A stretch of 36,680 bases of DNA from assembly GCA_017414645.1 (NCBI GenBank), contig JAFQLL010000056.1, positions 1 to 36,680 on the forward strand. Reading direction: 5' to 3'. The notes beneath the pieces are model-generated. The model had not been told where the DNA came from and ran no database searches. It worked only from the letters and a program-made list of their open reading frames with translations. Made by a program: the position numbers and the translations under genes. Position 1 is the stretch's first letter. The number at the start of each line of letters is the position of its first letter. The DNA comes from Clostridia bacterium (lineage in GTDB: Bacteria > Bacillota > Clostridia > UMGS1883). This document shows, one piece after another, positions 6,405 to 15,637 of the stretch.

Positions 6405-7153
6405 AATTAAAGGACTTTTTCCGTAAAAAAGCCTTAGAGCAAAAAGTGGACTTTGATAACTTACCCAAGCATATCGGAATTATTATGGACGGAAACGGCA
6501 GATGGGCGAAAAAACGCGGTCTGCCCCGTACCTCCGGTCACGCTGTTGGGGCAAAAACATTTGAGCGCATTGTTGAGTATGCAGGTAATATCGGTGTAAA
6601 GGTTGTTACCGTATACGCATTTTCAACGGAAAACTGGCGTCGTCCTCAAGAAGAGGTTGACGCACTTATGGCAATTTTGGAGGACTATCTCGACCATGGT
6701 CTGCAGCGTTTGGCAGGCAGAGATGTTCAGATTCATTTTATCGGCGACAGAAGTGCCTTTTCGGAATCTTTCCGTGAAAAACAGCTCTACATGGAAAAGG
6801 CCACTGAAAATAACAGTGGTCTTTTGCTTAATGTGGCCCTCAACTATGGCGGACGCGACGAGGTCATAAAGGCGGTTAAGGAAATTGCTCAGAAGGTTAA
6901 GGCTGGCGAAATGCAGGTAGAGGACATTTGCGAGGAAGACATTTCCTCAAGAACCTATACCGCAACTCAGCCTGATCCCGACCTTATTATCCGTCCTTCG
7001 GGTGAGTATCGCTTAAGTAACTTTTTCCTTTGGCAGGGAGCCTACAGCGAGCTGTGGTTCTCCAACATTCTCTGGCCTGATTTTTCAAACGAAGACCTGC
7101 TTCAGGCAATTTATGACTATCAACAGCGCACACGCCGTTTCGGCGGAGTATAA
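6401..7153 (+). CDS. uppS: Undecaprenyl diphosphate synthase (cis-prenyltransferase)
   Basis: 250 residues. It condenses isopentenyl diphosphate with farnesyl diphosphate to make the C55 lipid carrier for peptidoglycan and teichoic acids. The catalytic Asp (D30) and phosphate-binding loop are in HIGIIMDGNGRWAKKRG. The C-terminal signature is present as RPSGEYRLSNFFLWQGAYSE. It overlaps frr by 4 nt. Its FPP substrate would come from ispA and its IPP supply from dxr, both in the same gene block. Confidence 0.97.
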   Translation: MKLKDFFRKKALEQKVDFDNLPKHIGIIMDGNGRWAKKRGLPRTSGHAVGAKTFERIVEYAGNIGVKVVTVYAFSTENWRRPQEEVDALMAILEDYLDHGLQRLAGRDVQIHFIGDRSAFSESFREKQLYMEKATENNSGLLLNVALNYGGRDEVIKAVKEIAQKVKAGEMQVEDICEEDISSRTYTATQPDPDLIIRPSGEYRLSNFFLWQGAYSELWFSNILWPDFSNEDLLQAIYDYQQRTRRFGGV

Positions 7154-7175
7154 TTTGCGCGGAGGGATATATAAC

Positions 7176-8000
7176 ATGAAAACAAGACTTATTACATCCT
7201 TTGTCGGAGCAGCGGTGTTTTTTCTTGTGCTGCTGACACCTCCGATTGTGTTTCAGCTTGCAGTGGTTATTGTAACCGGTATTGCAACCTATGAGATTTT
7301 CTCTGTAACAGGCGTTGCAAAAAAGTTGCCGCTGGCATTTTCAGGTGCATTCGGCATAGCTTTTTGTGCGCTTTTGGGTTGCATGCATCTTAACGACAAG
7401 CTCATTACCTACGATGTGTGCCTTTTGTGCTTATCTGTTTACATAGGTTTCATGTTTGCACTTATGGTGTTTGACCATAAAAATGTCAAGCTTGCCGATG
7501 CTTCCATTGCATTCTTTGTATCCACCTTTGTGGCAGTGCTGTTTTCCTACCTCATTCCTTTAAGAGAGGAAGCTATGGGAATATACATCATTCTTTCCCT
7601 TTTTGTGGGAACCTGGTGTGCAGATTCAGGCGCATATTTTATCGGCGTAAGGTTTGGAAAGCATAAAATGGCTCCTGTTCTCAGCCCGAAAAAATCCTGG
7701 GAAGGCTTCTTCGGAGGTATTCTTGGTAGCATTGTGGGAATGCTTATATATGTGGCAATTCTTACCTTTGTGTTGCATATTGAATGCAACGTGCTCGCTC
7801 TCGTGTTTGTGGGTGTAGGCTGTGCAGTCTTAGGCCCTGTGTCTGACATTGCAACAAGCGCCATCAAGCGTGAGTACGGCGTTAAGGACTACGGCACACT
7901 TTTCCCCGGTCATGGTGGCATTCTCGACAGGTTTGACAGCGTACTTCTTACAACACCTTTTGTTTATTTTGTAAGTCAGGTATTTGACCTTGTGGGCTGA
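7176..8000 (+). CDS. cdsA: Phosphatidate cytidylyltransferase (CDP-diacylglycerol synthase)
   Basis: 274 residues, membrane-embedded, with about seven to eight hydrophobic segments. The CdsA signature near the C-terminus reads SAIKREYGVKDYGTLFPGHG followed by GILDRFDS. A central KKSWEGFFGG segment is also typical. It makes CDP-diacylglycerol from phosphatidate and CTP, the branch point of phospholipid synthesis. The frame is open from 7113, inside uppS, but GCGGAGGG at 7159–7166 fixes the ATG at 7176, 22 nt after the uppS stop. Confidence 0.96.
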   Translation: MKTRLITSFVGAAVFFLVLLTPPIVFQLAVVIVTGIATYEIFSVTGVAKKLPLAFSGAFGIAFCALLGCMHLNDKLITYDVCLLCLSVYIGFMFALMVFDHKNVKLADASIAFFVSTFVAVLFSYLIPLREEAMGIYIILSLFVGTWCADSGAYFIGVRFGKHKMAPVLSPKKSWEGFFGGILGSIVGMLIYVAILTFVLHIECNVLALVFVGVGCAVLGPVSDIATSAIKREYGVKDYGTLFPGHGGILDRFDSVLLTTPFVYFVSQVFDLVG

Positions 8001-8035
8001 TAAGTAACGCGAAGTGCAAAAGAGGATTTGATAAA

Positions 8036-9175
8036 ATGAAAAATATTTCTATATTAGGCTCAACAGGCTCTATTGGTACTCAGAGCCTGGATGTTGTTGA
8101 CAAGGACAACGAGTTAAGGGTTGCCTCCTTAACAGCGTATAAAAATACGGATCTTATTGAAGCGCAGATACGAAAGTATAAACCCCGCTTCGCCGCAATG
8201 TACGACGAAAAGTGCGCAGCGGACCTGAAGGTGAGGGTTTCCGACACTGACACAGTAGTGCTCTCGGGTGAAGAGGGTGTGTGTGAATGTGCCCGTCAGG
8301 GCGAAATGGCTGTTACTGCAATTGTTGGTATTGCAGGGCTTCGCCCCACACTCGCTGCTATAGAGGCAGGTTGCGACATTGCTCTTTCAAACAAGGAAAC
8401 TCTGGTTACCGCAGGGGACTACGTTATGGACTTGGCTAAAAAGCAGAGCGTTAAAATTGTTCCTGTGGACAGCGAGCACAGCGCTATTTTCCAGTCCATT
8501 GCCGACCAGGGCAAATTTCTTGAAAAAATTATAATAACAGCATCGGGCGGTCCCTTCTTTGGCAAAAAGAAGGAAGAGCTCCGTGACGTAACCGCTGCCG
8601 ATGCACTTAAACACCCCACTTGGTCAATGGGTGCAAAAATTACAATTGACAGCTCAACACTGGTGAATAAAGGCCTGGAAATTATAGAGGCCATGCACCT
8701 TTTCGGGGTTGATGTTGATAACATAATTCCCGTTGTTCACCGTCAGAGCATTGTTCACTCCTTGGTTGAATTCTGCGACGGCTCAGTTATAGGTCAGTTC
8801 GGTGTGCCCGACATGAAGCTCCCCATTTCCTATGCGCTTCATTACCCCGATAGAAGCATTAAGGTTTCTGAAAAGCTGGATTTGGCAAAGATAGGCACAC
8901 TTACCTTCTCGGAAATTGACCATGAAGCCTTCCCTGCCGTTAACATGGCAAAGTGGGCTGCTAAGAAGGGCGGCACAATGCCTGCTGTTTTCAATGGCGC
9001 AAACGAAGAGGCTGTTGCAATGTTTTTAAAGGGCGAATGTCGTTTTGGCGACATTACGGAGTATATTTCCTACGCGATGGATAAACATATTGTAGTGAAT
9101 GAAACTTCAATTGCCGCAATCGAGGAAGCGGACCGTTTTGCAAGGCAAATGGTAAGGGAAGCGGCAAAAGCGTAA
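8036..9175 (+). CDS. dxr: 1-deoxy-D-xylulose-5-phosphate reductoisomerase
   Basis: 379 residues, the standard length. The NADPH-binding GSTGSIGTQSLDVV (residues 8–21), SNKETLV, DSEHSAIFQ and ASGGPFFG substrate/metal-binding segments, and HPTWSMGAKITIDSSTLVNK are all present. Dxr converts DXP to methylerythritol phosphate in the non-mevalonate isoprenoid pathway. The start follows AAGAGGATTTGATAAA. Its position between cdsA and rseP is the common bacterial order. Confidence 0.97.
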   Translation: MKNISILGSTGSIGTQSLDVVDKDNELRVASLTAYKNTDLIEAQIRKYKPRFAAMYDEKCAADLKVRVSDTDTVVLSGEEGVCECARQGEMAVTAIVGIAGLRPTLAAIEAGCDIALSNKETLVTAGDYVMDLAKKQSVKIVPVDSEHSAIFQSIADQGKFLEKIIITASGGPFFGKKKEELRDVTAADALKHPTWSMGAKITIDSSTLVNKGLEIIEAMHLFGVDVDNIIPVVHRQSIVHSLVEFCDGSVIGQFGVPDMKLPISYALHYPDRSIKVSEKLDLAKIGTLTFSEIDHEAFPAVNMAKWAAKKGGTMPAVFNGANEEAVAMFLKGECRFGDITEYISYAMDKHIVVNETSIAAIEEADRFARQMVREAAKA

Positions 9176-9190
9176 AATCGGAGGTATTCC

Positions 9191-10216
9191 ATGGTTGGTT
9201 CAATAATTGTTACAATTATCGCTTTCGGGATAATGGTAATGCTCCACGAGTTGGGGCATTTCCTTACTGCAAAGAAGTTTGGCGTAACCGTGCACGAATT
9301 TTCTATCGGTATGGGTCCGCTTCTTTTCAAATGGGGAAAAGGTGAAACTCAGTATTCCTTACGCCTCCTGCCGTTAGGCGGCTATGTAAAGCTGGAGGGC
9401 GAGGAGGAAGAGAGCGACAATCCTAAGGCCTTCTCAAACATTTCACCAATAAAGCGTATCTGCATTCTTGTTGCAGGTGCTCTGATGAACATTATCTTAG
9501 GCTTTGTGTGCTTTGTTATTATAAATAACACATATCCCACCGTGCAGGTCCCCGTAATAAGCGAAATTGTGGCAAATTCAGCTGCAGAAGAAGCAGGGCT
9601 TATGGCAGGCGACGAAATTGTAAAGCTTAACAACACCCCCGTTGCAACACAGAGCGATGTAAGCCTTTTTATGATGAGCAATCCCGAAGAGGTTAAGGTT
9701 ACCTACCGCCGTGACGGAGAGAAAAATACTGTTACCCTTATTCCTCTGATGCAGGATGGCAGGCTTCTTATAGGTTTTAAGGGAAGTGTGAAGACCCTTA
9801 ATTTCTTAGAAAGACTTGAATATTCTTACTACGATACACGCTATGTTGTAAAGGCGGTGCTTGTATCCGTTAAAATGCTTTTTACAGGTGAGGCTAAGGT
9901 CAGCGACATGTCGGGCCCTGTGGGCGTTGTGCAGGTGGTGGGCGATGCTGCAGAGAGCGCACAGCCCTATGGCAGTCTGGCAGTTGTAATGCAAGTGCTC
10001 ATGCTCTTTGCCATGATAAGTGTAAACTTGGGTGTTTTTAACCTTTTGCCTTTCCCTGCCCTTGACGGCGGAAGCATAATATTTGCATTTATTGAACTTG
10101 TAACACGAAAGAAACTTAAGCAGGAGGTGCTGGGCTACATTAACCTGGCAGGTCTTGCACTCATACTGGGGCTTGGTATATATATCATGTTCTCAGACAT
10201 TATAAAACTACTGTAG
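9191..10216 (+). CDS. rseP: Site-2 intramembrane zinc metalloprotease (RseP/RasP)
   Basis: 341 residues. The zinc motif HELGH is at 19–23 inside the first membrane segment. A single PDZ domain (roughly 115–190) contains AEEAGLMAGDEIVKLN. The third zinc ligand lies in NLLPFPALDGG near residue 290. Several membrane segments surround these. The family cleaves anti-sigma factors and residual signal peptides within the membrane. One PDZ rather than two is usual for Firmicutes RasP. GGAGGTATTCC directly precedes the ATG. Confidence 0.96.
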   Translation: MVGSIIVTIIAFGIMVMLHELGHFLTAKKFGVTVHEFSIGMGPLLFKWGKGETQYSLRLLPLGGYVKLEGEEEESDNPKAFSNISPIKRICILVAGALMNIILGFVCFVIINNTYPTVQVPVISEIVANSAAEEAGLMAGDEIVKLNNTPVATQSDVSLFMMSNPEEVKVTYRRDGEKNTVTLIPLMQDGRLLIGFKGSVKTLNFLERLEYSYYDTRYVVKAVLVSVKMLFTGEAKVSDMSGPVGVVQVVGDAAESAQPYGSLAVVMQVLMLFAMISVNLGVFNLLPFPALDGGSIIFAFIELVTRKKLKQEVLGYINLAGLALILGLGIYIMFSDIIKLL

Positions 10217-10232
10217 AAATGAGGCGTCAGAA

Positions 10233-10658
10233 ATGAGCAGAAAATCAGCAAGAGAAAACGCGTTCAAAATTATTTATAACTGTGCTCTTATGAAGGAGCC
10301 TCCTCACGATATGTGCGAATATTTTGAGGAAACAACAAAAGACGAAATGTGGGCAGAGGCTTCTATGGACGCTAAGGACATGGAGTACATGAAGGCGGTT
10401 GTTTTCGGTGCGGCAGAAACTAAAAATGAGCTTAACGAAAAAATTGCCCCCCTTCTCAAAAAATGGGACGTGGCTCGCCTTCCCAAGGTAAGCCTTGCAA
10501 TACTTCAGCTTGCAATTTATGAAATCGACAACATGGACGACGTGCCCGACCGTGTGGCTGTAAACGAAGCCGTTGAGCTTGCTAAAGCCTACGGTGAGGA
10601 CGATACATATAAATTCATTAATGGTGTTCTGGCAGAATATTTAAAAAACAAAAAGTAA
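10233..10658 (+). CDS. nusB: Transcription antitermination factor NusB
   Basis: 141 residues, all-helical and of normal family length. The SRKSARENAFKIIYNC start and VPDRVAVNEAVELAKAYGED followed by KFINGVL near the end are characteristic. NusB binds boxA with NusE (ribosomal protein S10) and supports rRNA antitermination. It begins 16 nt after rseP and is followed by xseA, so it marks the junction between the pyrH–rseP block and the nusB–xse–ispA block. Confidence 0.95.
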   Translation: MSRKSARENAFKIIYNCALMKEPPHDMCEYFEETTKDEMWAEASMDAKDMEYMKAVVFGAAETKNELNEKIAPLLKKWDVARLPKVSLAILQLAIYEIDNMDDVPDRVAVNEAVELAKAYGEDDTYKFINGVLAEYLKNKK

Positions 10659-10679
10659 TCAGAAGGATGATTTAACCCT

Positions 10680-11882
10680 ATGCAACGACGTGAAGCCACA
10701 GTAACGCAGATTAACAATTACATAAAAGCCATACTGGAGCGGACCGAGGTTTTGCAGAATGTGTGGATAAAAGGCGAAATAAGTAACCTTAAGTATCATT
10801 CCTCGGGGCATGTTTACCTTACCCTAAAGGACGAGGGCGGCGCACTTCGGGCGGTCATGTTCAAGGGTGCTGTTATGAAGCTACCCTTTAAAATGGAAAA
10901 TGGCATGAAGGTTTGTGCAAACGGACGCATTGGTGTTTTTGAACGCGATGGCGCCTATCAGCTCTATATCGAAACTATGGAGCAGGAGGGGCAGGGAGAT
11001 TTGTTCAAAAAGCTTGAAGAGCTTAAAAAGAAGCTTTCCATTGAAGGCTTGTTTGACGAAAAGTATAAAAAGCCCATTCCTCGCTTCCCAAAAAAGGTTG
11101 GCGTTGTTACAAGCCCTACAGGGGCAGCTGTAAGAGATATTTTGAACATTATAAAGCGCCGTTACCCTTTGTGCGAGGTTATCTTGTATCCTGCATTGGT
11201 GCAGGGCGAAAACGCAAGTGCGAGTATTGTTAAGGGCATTGAATTTTTAAACAGCAGAGAAGACGTGGATGTGCTCATCGTGGGTAGAGGCGGCGGCAGC
11301 ATTGAAGACTTGTGGGCGTTTAATGAAGAGCCTACAGTAAGGGCAATTTTTAAATCCCGCATACCTGTAATTAGTGCTGTTGGCCACGAAACAGACTTTA
11401 CCCTTTCAGATGCAGTTGCAGACCTGAGAGCCCCAACGCCTTCGGCGGCGGCAGAAATTGCCGTGCCCGACAGCATGGAGCTTAATGATTATCTCGAAAA
11501 GAGCCGTGCAAGGCTTAAAACCATGCTTTTGAAGAAAGCTGAGGAGAGCGAGGTTAAGCTGAGGCTTATATCTGAGCGCTGTTCAAAGGAGAGCTTCATG
11601 CGGAGACTTGAAAACCTCATGCAGACAACAGACCGAAGCTTTGACATGCTCATAAGAGCAACCGAATTAAAGCTCGACAAAAAAATGAACACGCTTTCAG
11701 AATGTGCGGCAAAGCTCGACGCATTAAGCCCCTTAAAGGTTTTTGAACGTGGTTACAGCATTGCTTACCAAAAAGGAAACGTTCTTAAAAGCGTTAACGA
11801 AGTAACAGAAAGAGATGAAATACAGCTTGTGCTTTCAGATGGCAGTCTTAAGGCGCAGGTGTCAGAAATTACAAAGAATTGA
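10680..11882 (+). CDS. xseA: Exodeoxyribonuclease VII large subunit
   Basis: 400 residues. An N-terminal OB-fold (VWIKGEISNLKYHSSGHVY) is followed by the catalytic core with VTSPTGAAVRDIL, VGRGGGSIEDLWAFNEE and SAVGHETDFTLSDAVADLRA. A charged, helical C-terminal part would bind XseB. The enzyme degrades single-stranded DNA to oligonucleotides. AGAAGGATG lies upstream of the start. The stop codon overlaps the ribosome-binding sequence GAGGA of xseB. Confidence 0.97.
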   Translation: MQRREATVTQINNYIKAILERTEVLQNVWIKGEISNLKYHSSGHVYLTLKDEGGALRAVMFKGAVMKLPFKMENGMKVCANGRIGVFERDGAYQLYIETMEQEGQGDLFKKLEELKKKLSIEGLFDEKYKKPIPRFPKKVGVVTSPTGAAVRDILNIIKRRYPLCEVILYPALVQGENASASIVKGIEFLNSREDVDVLIVGRGGGSIEDLWAFNEEPTVRAIFKSRIPVISAVGHETDFTLSDAVADLRAPTPSAAAEIAVPDSMELNDYLEKSRARLKTMLLKKAEESEVKLRLISERCSKESFMRRLENLMQTTDRSFDMLIRATELKLDKKMNTLSECAAKLDALSPLKVFERGYSIAYQKGNVLKSVNEVTERDEIQLVLSDGSLKAQVSEITKN

Positions 11883-11891
11883 GGAATCAGC

Positions 11892-12092
11892 ATGACATTC
11901 GAAGAAGCTTTAAAGGAGCTTGAAGAAACAGTTAAAAAGCTGGAAGCGGGTGAAACAACCCTCGACGAGGCAATGAGCCTTTTTGAAAAGGGTGTTACAC
12001 TTACAAAAAATTGTCGAAAAATGCTCGACGATGCTCAGCTTCGGGTTAAGAAAGTAACAGAAGCAGGCGAAGAGGATTTTGCAGCAGAGTAA
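11892..12092 (+). CDS. xseB: Exodeoxyribonuclease VII small subunit
   Basis: 66 residues. TFEEALKELEETVKKLEAGE and TLDEAMSLFEKGV are the hallmark of XseB. It forms a helical hairpin that oligomerises around XseA. It starts 9 nt after xseA, with GAGGA correctly placed. Confidence 0.96.
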   Translation: MTFEEALKELEETVKKLEAGETTLDEAMSLFEKGVTLTKNCRKMLDDAQLRVKKVTEAGEEDFAAE

Positions 12093-12118
12093 AATAATCA
12101 TTACAGAGGGAATGCATT

Positions 12119-12985
12119 ATGGATTTTAATCAGAAACTTAACGGATACACCGAAAAAATTAATGGGGCACTTAAAAGTATTGCCGAAAGCTTCCCAAAGA
12201 ACAATATTGTTTCCGAGGCAATGGCGTACTCTCTTCTGGCAGGAGGCAAAAGGATACGCCCCGTCATTGCCTTAGCTGTTGCTGACAGCCTTGGCGGAGA
12301 TATGGACATGGCGCTTTGCTTTGGTTGTGCACTTGAAATGATACATACCTATTCGCTCATACACGACGACTTGCCCTGTATGGACAACGACACCCTTCGT
12401 CGCGGTATGCCTACCTGCCATGTGAAATATGGCGAGGCATACGCTCTTTTAGCAGGCGACGGACTTCTTACATATGCATTTTCTCACATAACAAGAAATG
12501 TGAAGGATAAGGCAAAAGCCTTTGATTTTATAAATTATCTTTCCGCCATGGCAGGCATTGAGGGCATGGTAGGCGGACAGACTGACGACATAAAGGCTGA
12601 AAAGGAGCGTGCCGACATAGAAACCCTTTACAGCATCCATGCACGCAAAACAGGAGCGCTTATAAATGCTGCAGGTGCTGCAGGTGCAATTGCATCAGGG
12701 TGCGCAGCTTCCTTTGCGGAAGGTTACACAAAAAGCCTTGGGCTTGCTTTTCAGATAAAAGACGACATATTGGACGTTGAGGGCGACGAAAGCAAAATGG
12801 GCAAAACCCTCATGAAAGACATAAATTCCGAAAAATCCACCTTTGTAACTCTTTTAGGTCTTGAATGTGCAAAGGCAGAGCTTACGAAGGAGACAAATAA
12901 AGCTATAGAAGCATGTGCCGCCTTTAAGGACGAGGGTGAATTTCTCACTCTTCTTGCAAAGGCAATGCTTGAGCGAGAAAACTGA
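12119..12985 (+). CDS. ispA: Farnesyl diphosphate synthase (short-chain trans-prenyltransferase)
   Basis: 288 residues. The first aspartate-rich motif DDLPCMDND (83–91) and second motif DDILD (within QIKDDILDVEGDESKMGK) are intact, as is GGKRIRP near the N-terminus. The fifth residue before the first motif is Tyr78, an aromatic residue that normally limits the product to C15, so FPP is expected rather than geranylgeranyl diphosphate. It supplies the primer for uppS. In many Clostridia dxs follows ispA; here it does not. Confidence 0.95.
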   Translation: MDFNQKLNGYTEKINGALKSIAESFPKNNIVSEAMAYSLLAGGKRIRPVIALAVADSLGGDMDMALCFGCALEMIHTYSLIHDDLPCMDNDTLRRGMPTCHVKYGEAYALLAGDGLLTYAFSHITRNVKDKAKAFDFINYLSAMAGIEGMVGGQTDDIKAEKERADIETLYSIHARKTGALINAAGAAGAIASGCAASFAEGYTKSLGLAFQIKDDILDVEGDESKMGKTLMKDINSEKSTFVTLLGLECAKAELTKETNKAIEACAAFKDEGEFLTLLAKAMLEREN

Positions 12986-13003
12986 TATCCGGGAGGAATA
13001 CAA

Positions 13004-13465
13004 ATGAAAGCTATTGTGGATTTTTTCACAAACCCACCTTTGATGGCGGCCGTTGCAGGCTGGGCAATCGCTCAGGTGCTTAAGGTTGTCATTGAATCAA
13101 TTATGGCAAAGAAGTTTACCTGGGAAAGCATTTTTGCTTCAGGCGGAATGCCCTCTTCTCATAGCGCATTTGTTATGGCGCTTACCACTGTAATTGGCTA
13201 CCAGTATGGCTTGGGAAGTGTGTACTTTGCATTTTCTGCAGCCTTTGCACTGGTTGTTATGTATGATGCCTGTGGCGTAAGGCGAGCAGTAGGTGAACAG
13301 GCAAAGGCTCTTAACCGAATTATCGATGCATTGCACGAAAACAGTGCCATCGGCCAGGAAAAAGCCCTGAAGGAAATTTTAGGTCATAGCCCCTTCCAGG
13401 TGGCAATGGGCTTTGTGCTTGGTATTCTGGTGGGTGTTTGTGCTGTGATATTATTTCTGAGGTGA
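13004..13465 (+). CDS. Divergent PAP2-family membrane protein (YuiD-like)
   Basis: 153 residues with four or five hydrophobic segments. GGMPSSHSAFVMALTT is the recognisable phosphatase-type motif of the divergent PAP2 family, with HSPFQVAMGFVLG near the end. Members are thought to act on lipid-linked phosphates, but the substrate is not established. The position beside ispA, 18 nt downstream, fits a prenyl-phosphate role, which is inference. GGGAGGAATACAA precedes the ATG. Confidence 0.88.
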   Translation: MKAIVDFFTNPPLMAAVAGWAIAQVLKVVIESIMAKKFTWESIFASGGMPSSHSAFVMALTTVIGYQYGLGSVYFAFSAAFALVVMYDACGVRRAVGEQAKALNRIIDALHENSAIGQEKALKEILGHSPFQVAMGFVLGILVGVCAVILFLR

Positions 13466-13471
13466 AAATAA

Positions 13472-14545
13472 ATGTTTAACAAACTGGCGTTTATAGAAGA
13501 AAAATATGAAGAGCTTTCTCAAAAAATCAGCGACCCTGAGGTTATCGCAGACATTGATTCATGGAGAAAGCTTATGAAGGAGCATAGCGATATGACTCCT
13601 ATAGTTGAAAAATACAGGGAATATAAAGCTGTTATGCAAACCATTTCCGATGCAGAGGAAATGCTTCTTGATAAGCCCGATGCCGACTTTGAAGAGCTTC
13701 TCAGAGAAGAAATAAACGAGGCAAAGAGCAAAATTACCCCTCTGGAGGAGGAACTCAAGATCCTGCTCATTCCCAAAGACCCTAACGACGACAAGAGCGT
13801 TATTGTGGAAATACGTGGTGGCACAGGCGGTGAGGAAGCGGCCCTTTTCGCCGCTGAGCTTTTCAGAATGTACTCAATGTATGCAGAAAAGAAACGCTGG
13901 AAAATTGAAATTATGAACTCCAATGCTACAGAGCTTGGTGGTTATAAGGAAATTTCCTTCTCTGTTGACGGACAGGGCGCATACAGCCGTTTCAAGTACG
14001 AAAGCGGTGTTCACCGTGTGCAGAGGGTTCCCGAAACTGAATCTCAGGGCAGAATTCAGACCTCGGCAGCTTCTGTTGCAGTATTACCCGAGGTTGAAGA
14101 GGTAGAACTGGAAATTAACCAGAACGATTTGAAAATTGACGTGTTCCGTGCAGGTGGCCCCGGCGGTCAGTGCGTTAATACAACAGACTCTGCCGTGAGA
14201 ATTACACACCTTCCCACAGGCTTGGTTGTATCATGTCAGGACGAAAAGAGCCAGCATAAGAACAAGGACAAGGCCCTTAAAGTTTTAAGAAGCCGCTTAT
14301 ATGAGCTTATGGAAGCAGAGAGAAACGCCTCCATTGCCGCTGAAAGAAAAAGCCAGGTTGGCTCAGGTGACCGCAGCGAAAGAATAAGAACCTATAACTT
14401 CCCTCAGGGAAGAGTTACTGACCACAGAATAAACCTTACACTTTATAAAATCGATGCCATTATGGACGGCGAAATAGACGAGCTGGTTGACTCTCTTGCA
14501 ACCTATTATCAGAGCGAAAAGCTGAAGGCAAGCGGAAACGAATAA
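13472..14545 (+). CDS. prfA: Peptide chain release factor 1
   Basis: 357 residues. The peptidyl-tRNA hydrolysis motif GGQ is in [20 protein letters not shown]. The stop-codon-reading tripeptide of RF1 (PxT) is PET in [18 protein letters not shown], which separates it from RF2 (SPF). It reads UAA and UAG. It starts 6 nt after the PAP2-like gene. The conserved Gln of GGQ is usually methylated by PrmC, but prmC, a common neighbour, is not here. Confidence 0.96.
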   Translation: MFNKLAFIEEKYEELSQKISDPEVIADIDSWRKLMKEHSDMTPIVEKYREYKAVMQTISDAEEMLLDKPDADFEELLREEINEAKSKITPLEEELKILLIPKDPNDDKSVIVEIRGGTGGEEAALFAAELFRMYSMYAEKKRWKIEIMNSNATELGGYKEISFSVDGQGAYSRFKYESGVHRVQRVPETESQGRIQTSAASVAVLPEVEEVELEINQNDLKIDVFRAGGPGGQCVNTTDSAVRITHLPTGLVVSCQDEKSQHKNKDKALKVLRSRLYELMEAERNASIAAERKSQVGSGDRSERIRTYNFPQGRVTDHRINLTLYKIDAIMDGEIDELVDSLATYYQSEKLKASGNE

Positions 14546-14594
14546 CAGACTTTTAGTTTAAAGTTGCTCGCCTGTATACAAAGGGGGAAATGTT

Positions 14595-15554
14595 ATGATG
14601 AATTCAAACAGAAAAGAAAAGGTTCTATTGGAAAGAGTTATTTCCGAGTTTAATCTTGAGGTTATTTATGCTCCCGACGGCATGAAGGACACCTGGATTG
14701 ATTGTGCTGATGTGCACCGCCCCGGCATTCAGTTTGCGGCGGACTATTATGAATATTTTGACCAAAACAGAATACAGGTTTTAGGCAAGGCGGAAATGTT
14801 CTATCTTATGGAGAAGTCTGCTGAGGAAAAGAAACACATTCTCCTCACACTTTGCCAGAAAAACATTCCTGCGATTGTGGTAACACGGAAGGCAGAAATT
14901 CCCACAGAGCTTATGGATGCCGTTAAGGCGTGTAAAACACCGCTTCTTCGCACGGAAGAAAGTACGTCCCACTTTATAGCCTCCTACATTTCTACCATGA
15001 ATGTTATTCTTGCGCCCTTTATTACGCGCCACGGCGTTCTGATGGAAATATATGGTGAAGGTGTGCTTATTCTGGGTGAAAGCGGCGTTGGTAAAAGTGA
15101 AACGGCTGTTGAATTGGTAAAGCGCGGTCATCGCCTTGTTGCCGATGATGCCGTTGAAATCAAGAAAGTTTCTGCAAAAACTTTGGTGGCATCCTCGCCT
15201 GAAATTATCCGTCACTTTATTGAGCTTCGCGGCATAGGTATTATTGACGTGAAGAAAATCTTTGGTATGGGTGCTGTTAAGGACGTTGAAAACGTTAACC
15301 TGGTTGTTAATCTTGAACCGTGGCAGCAGGGCAAAAATTACGAACGACTTGGTATTGACAAAACCTATACTAACATTCTGGGCATTGACGTGCCCTCGCT
15401 TACAATTCCCGTGCGTCCCGGTAGAAACCTTGCAATCATTATCGAAATTGCGGCAATGAACTACCGTCAGCAGCAGATGGGCTACAATGCAGCAGAAGAG
15501 CTGAACGACAGAATTGCAAAGCAGTTGAATATGGATGCAACGGGAATAATTTAA
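14595..15554 (+). CDS. hprK: HPr kinase/phosphorylase
   Basis: 319 residues. The Walker A loop GESGVGKSE is at about 161–169, followed by LVADDAVEI and the HprK signature with IELRGIGIIDVKKIFGMGAV. The bifunctional enzyme phosphorylates and dephosphorylates Ser46 of HPr and so controls CcpA-dependent catabolite repression. Two in-frame ATGs are adjacent (14595, 14598); AAGGGGGAAATGTT precedes them. A 49-nt gap separates it from prfA without a terminator. Confidence 0.96.
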   Translation: MMNSNRKEKVLLERVISEFNLEVIYAPDGMKDTWIDCADVHRPGIQFAADYYEYFDQNRIQVLGKAEMFYLMEKSAEEKKHILLTLCQKNIPAIVVTRKAEIPTELMDAVKACKTPLLRTEESTSHFIASYISTMNVILAPFITRHGVLMEIYGEGVLILGESGVGKSETAVELVKRGHRLVADDAVEIKKVSAKTLVASSPEIIRHFIELRGIGIIDVKKIFGMGAVKDVENVNLVVNLEPWQQGKNYERLGIDKTYTNILGIDVPSLTIPVRPGRNLAIIIEIAAMNYRQQQMGYNAAEELNDRIAKQLNMDATGII

Positions 15555-15572
15555 GCTTTGCTTAAATTATTC
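15544..15572. repeat. 13-bp palindrome spanning the hprK stop codon
   Basis: GAATAATTTAAGC (15544–15556) and GCTTAAATTATTC (15560–15572) are perfect complements with a TTT loop. The hprK stop (15552–15554) lies in the left arm. No T-run follows, so it is not a normal terminator. The short-loop style resembles the stem-loops in the 5555–5800 element. A second stem, GAAACTC (15597–15603) with GAGTTTC (15610–15616), lies before the next gene. Confidence 0.6.
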
Positions 15573-15637
15573 AGTGAAAAGTTAATAAGCATTGAGGAAA
15601 CTCTCAAGCGAGTTTCTTTCTGTTGGAGAGATATCCT

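Noticed and set aside
14546-14594. Promoter in front of hprK
   Set aside because: TTTAGT and TATACA are 17 bp apart but match consensus poorly; not enough to call.
15544-15572. Intrinsic terminator for hprK
   Set aside because: The stem is strong but no T-run follows.
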